Part shown: one piece after another, positions 33,407-36,061 of the stretch
Position numbering within the stretch: position 1 is the stretch's first letter
How the letters are laid out: every line of letters begins with the position of its first letter
Assembly: GCA_030770535.1 (NCBI GenBank)
Contig: JASVEC010000177.1
Coordinates: 1 to 36,061 of the forward strand
Reading direction: 5' to 3'
DNA: 36,061 bases
From: Batkoa obscura
Taxonomy: Eukaryota; Entomophthoromycota; Entomophthoromycetes; Entomophthorales; Batkoaceae
Position numbers and translations under genes: made by a program
Notes under the pieces: model-generated
What the model saw: only the letters and a program-made list of their open reading frames with translations
Told to the model about the DNA's origin: nothing
Database searches by the model: none

Positions 33407-34877
33407 ATGAAACTTCAACTTACATGGATAATAATTGCTCTTTTATCAGGTCAAATTGCTTCTTTAGACCCAAAAGCAAAGATGTGAAAAATGAATCTTC
33501 AATAAAAGATAAAAATACTGTAAAAGAATTAGCAAACAATAAAGAGCCTCAAGTTTCTCCTCAATTTGGCGCTCAAGGTCAATTTGGTGCTCAAGACTCA
33601 TTTGGTGGCCATGCTCAATTTGGTGAAGCTCAAGGGCAGTTTAGCGGAATGGATCAATTTGGAGGAGGTCAAGACCAATTCGGGGGAGCTCAAGGACAGT
33701 TTGGAGGAGGCCAAGGGCAGTTTGGCGGAATAGATCAATTTGGAGGAGGTCAAGACCAATTCGGAGGGGCTCAAGGACAATTTGGAGGAGGTCAAGACCA
33801 ATTCGGGGGAGCTCAAGGACAATTTGGAGGAGGTCAAGGACAGTTTGGCGGGATAGATCAATTTGGAGGAGGCCAAGACCAATTCGCAGGGGCTCAAGGA
33901 CAATTTGGAGGAGGTCAAGACCAATTCGGAGGGGCTCAAGGACAATTTGGAGGAGGTCAAGACAATTCGGCGGGATAGATCAATTTGGAGGAGGTCAAGA
34001 CCAATTCGGAGGGGCTCAAGGACAATTTGGAGGAGGTCAAGACCAATTCGGAGGGGCTCAAGGACAATTTGGAGGAGGTCAAGACCAATTCGGGGAGGTC
34101 AAGGACAATTTGGAGGAGGTCAAGGACAATTTGGAGGAGGTCAAGACCAATTCGGAGGGGCTCAAGGACAATTTGGAGGAGGTCAAGGCAATTCGGAGGA
34201 GGTCAAGGACAATTTGGTGGTCAAGGACAGTTTGGAGGAGCACAAGGCCAATTTGGTGGTGGACAAAATCTTCCAAGAGGGTCCACCAAACCTCCACCAA
34301 ACGGTTTAGTAAGTCCAAACCAGCTTCCACCTAGGATTTTAAAATTCTTTGGCTCTTATGGAAACAAAGGAGGTCTTATTGATGTGTTCACTGAGGATGA
34401 TGTACCAAAAAGTATATGGGATGGCAAAATTGGAAACCGCCCAGGTAATAATTAATCCACTATTTTAATACTGTATTAACATATTTAGATGGAACTTATC
34501 AAAGAAACCGCCTATCAAGATCACTTTATATTGGAAAGATTAGAATTCCTTATGGTGCAAGAGGCTGCTCAACTAATATTTTTGAATGGGCTTTCAAACA
34601 TACTCTTACTCATCTTACCCAAGATATTATCGATCTTTTAAACATGTCGCTCCATGGAGATATTAATAGTTTAGCTATCTGGTTGTCAGAATTCGGATTC
34701 ATGCATAGTGTTGGACTTATTGAGGATGTCTTTAATCTAGTTAACCCAGTGAATCTTGCCAATACCGTTTTTCAATTTGCTGGTGGTAAAAAAGAAGGTT
34801 TTTGTCTTGCAGGTACTGTAGAGTCTTTTGAAAATTACAGACGTAAAAAAGCTTTAGGATTAAGGAATGTTACTTAG
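33407..34877 (+). CDS. Secreted QFGG-repeat protein, frame breaks in this copy
   Basis: A typical signal peptide starts at 33407 (MKLQLTWIIIALLSGQIAS). The mature protein continues one frame over (KDVKNESSIKDKN), so the start region as given is out of frame. Then come ~34 tandem repeats of about 7 aa built on Q-(G/D)-Q-F-G-G-(A/G/I) at 33562-34267. From about 33960 to 34190 the array is out of frame because of small indels that cancel out, and a TAG occurs at 33976. After it, NLPRGSTKPPPNGLVSP leads to a domain of ~180 aa split by an intron at 34445-34488. That domain (FFGSYGNKGG, IWDGKIGNRP, later GINSLA-type helices) ends at a TAG at 34877. No family is recognised. Repetitive Gln/Gly/Phe repeats behind a signal peptide suggest an extracellular adhesive or wall matrix protein. 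The breaks may be assembly errors in the array. Confidence 0.65.
33562..34267 (+). repeat. Coding minisatellite, 21-nt units
   Basis: Head-to-tail units near CAATTTGGAGGAGGTCAAGAC alternate with CAATTCGGAGGGGCTCAAGGA. Together they form a ~42-nt higher-order unit with a longer period that includes GGCGGGATAGATCAATTTGG. Near-identity of the units points to recent unequal exchange or slippage. Open frames on both strands and in all frames here are by-products of the repeat. Confidence 0.9.
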
Positions 34878-34996
34878 CTAGTAAACTAAACTTACTAAGA
34901 ATTTTAAATAAAATAGTTCAAAGTTATTCAAGACTATTCATGAATATTAATAGTTTTTAAATATTGTTTAAACATCAAACTTTAAGATCAACAATA

Positions 34997-35098
34997 TATG
35001 GGGATATATTTTTTTATTCAAGAATTTTACTAACAATCTTTCTGCTCAAATAGTGCTTAAAAAATGGAAAAATAATGAAACTAAAAAACAGCCCCATA
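34997..35098 (+). mobile_element. MITE copy, full length
   Basis: TATGGGGATATATTTTTT to ACAGCCCCATA, with core CTTTCTGCTCAAATAGTGC. Plus orientation. Its right end is one base from the stop codon of the GFA gene (35100-35102), so it forms that gene's immediate 3' UTR. Confidence 0.88.
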
Positions 35099-35099
35099 T

Positions 35100-35603
35100 T
35101 TATTTGAAATTCTTTTTATGCCAATTTTCAATTGAATCTGTTGGATAATCATTATATAGGCTACATTTACTAGAGTTAGAATCTGGAATAGAAACCCATG
35201 AGGCTTTAGAGTTTAATTTTATATGGCAAATGTTGTAATCACCTTCGTTTGGCAACTCTGAATCAATAGCAGAAGCGAAAGGATAAAAATAGTCTTTATA
35301 TGTCGGATCATATGCCCAAAGGTTGGAGCTACAATTACCACAAAAATAACGAGTGTTCCCACTAACTTTCTGCTTCTCTGTTGAATCGTTATAGTTCATG
35401 ATAGCTTTGTAACCTTTGAGTTCTATACCTTTATTTACTTCATATTCTAAGGTTGAGTATGCTCCCATTATATTTATTGCATAACCTCCACCGCCTTGTA
35501 CTTTTCGACATATGGAACAATAGCATCGATTATATGGGACTGGAGTACTACTAGTGAATGTAAACTTTATTCCTTTACAGTGACAAGATCCTTCCAATTT
35601 CAT
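35100..35603 (-). CDS. GFA/CENP-V zinc-domain protein
   Basis: Intronless, 167 aa. It carries all seven cysteines of the GFA (glutathione-dependent formaldehyde-activating enzyme-like) fold: GSCHCKG (C7, C9), RCYCSICRK (C27, C29, C32) and FCGNCSSNLW (C88, C91). These bind two zinc ions in the family. Members are small cytosolic proteins; some were proposed to help form S-hydroxymethylglutathione, but most are uncharacterised, so no substrate is assigned. Length and motif spacing are normal. The start at 35603 begins only four residues before the first motif, as is usual. The 3' end abuts a MITE. Confidence 0.88.
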   Translation of the reverse strand: MKLEGSCHCKGIKFTFTSSTPVPYNRCYCSICRKVQGGGGYAINIMGAYSTLEYEVNKGIELKGYKAIMNYNDSTEKQKVSGNTRYFCGNCSSNLWAYDPTYKDYFYPFASAIDSELPNEGDYNICHIKLNSKASWVSIPDSNSSKCSLYNDYPTDSIENWHKKNFK

Positions 35604-35963
35604 ATTAGAAAAAGACTTAAAATAGTTTTAAAAGCCTATACAAATCAAATTAAATTTGGTTTATATATTGTTCGAATCAATTACGTGTTGTTGTCATCTA
35701 TTGGCCTTTCAAAATTAAAGCGCAATTGGGCTAATATTTACAGAATTTATTTACACCATCTTCAAAAAAAGGGTATACTCTAGAAAAAAAGTTACATATT
35801 TGATAAAAAAACCTAATCAACTTGGTTGGTATTAAAAAGATGAATAGTCAAAAATTCCAAAAATTAGCCTTGAGGCAAAAAAATGGCTCAAGCAAAAAAA
35901 CGCTAACTAAATTAAATCGTTAGATCAAATAACTTTAATTTAATCAATATATTTAAAATACAA
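35604..35963. other. 5' flank of the GFA gene
   Basis: AT-rich, with no gene recognised. An open frame on the plus strand (35496-35783) is mostly the complement of the GFA gene. Confidence 0.5.
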
Positions 35964-36060
35964 TATGGGGCTGTATTTTTTTAAGAGTTTTACTAACAAT
36001 CTTTCTACCTAAGTAGCACTTAAAAAATGAAGAGTAACGAAATCAAAAAAAGATCCCATA
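35964..36060 (+). mobile_element. MITE copy, full length, at window end
   Basis: TATGGGGCTGTATTTTTT to AAAGATCCCATA, with core CTTTCTACCTAAGTAGCAC. Plus orientation, 97 bp. Confidence 0.85.
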
Positions 36061-36061
36061 A

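Noticed and set aside
33598-34330. Open frames on the minus strand and in other frames of the repeat array
   Set aside because: They are by-products of a 21-nt repeat with no stops; only the QFGG frame continues from a signal peptide into a non-repetitive domain.

Overview
The window looks like nuclear DNA of an AT-rich fungus, most likely an early-diverging lineage (Zoopagomycota/Entomophthoromycotina is my best guess, not proven). The reasons are GT-AG introns of about 43-97 nt, a TAF1 that ends in a zinc knuckle and lacks bromodomains, an Ecm33/Sps2-like GPI wall protein, a DUF7707-like Cys-rich surface protein, and ALG11 and RPA2 of fungal size. Eleven protein genes are supported. Exon models were joined by hand using splice sites and reading phase.

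Layout. 1054-3126: two surface-protein genes, an Ecm33-like protein (+) and a DUF7707-like protein (-). Each carries one reading-frame defect as given. 3766-6595: ALG11 (+), N-glycan mannosyltransferase, converging on ECO1 (-), cohesin acetyltransferase. 8415-9276: a small gene (-) with a W-D-x-D-F motif that recalls septation-network proteins. 9277-16200: about 7 kb without recognisable genes, holding many copies of a ~100-bp hairpin-shaped MITE and one arm of a ~560-bp duplication. 16201-21364: a divergent pair, a CqsA-like alpha-oxoamine synthase ending in S-K-L (-) and an eight-exon acyl-CoA oxidase ending in P-K-L (+). 21375-23425: MITEs, the second arm of the duplication and a GC-richer segment that can fold. 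23426-31647: TAF1 (+, 19 exons) converging on RPA2 (-, 4 exons). 33407-34877: a secreted protein with a QFGG-type repeat array. 35100-35603: a GFA/CENP-V zinc protein (-). A MITE lies at each window edge.

The most interesting locus is the divergent pair. In bacteria CqsA makes the CAI-1 family of alpha-aminoketone/alpha-hydroxyketone quorum signals from a medium-chain acyl-CoA (or trans-2-enoyl-CoA) and S-adenosylmethionine. Here a eukaryotic CqsA-like enzyme has the catalytic lysine and a canonical C-terminal peroxisome signal. It sits head-to-head with an acyl-CoA oxidase, the peroxisomal enzyme that makes trans-2-enoyl-CoA. This suggests, as inference, a peroxisome-based fungal pathway for a CAI-1-like small molecule, fed by beta-oxidation and probably acquired from bacteria.

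The second theme is the MITE: about 17 full or partial copies with TA-flanked TATGGGGATG termini, nearly full-length self-complementarity, and a recurring one-and-a-half-unit composite form. I saw no retroviral, LTR or virus-like element, no CRISPR array and no confident tRNA or rRNA gene.
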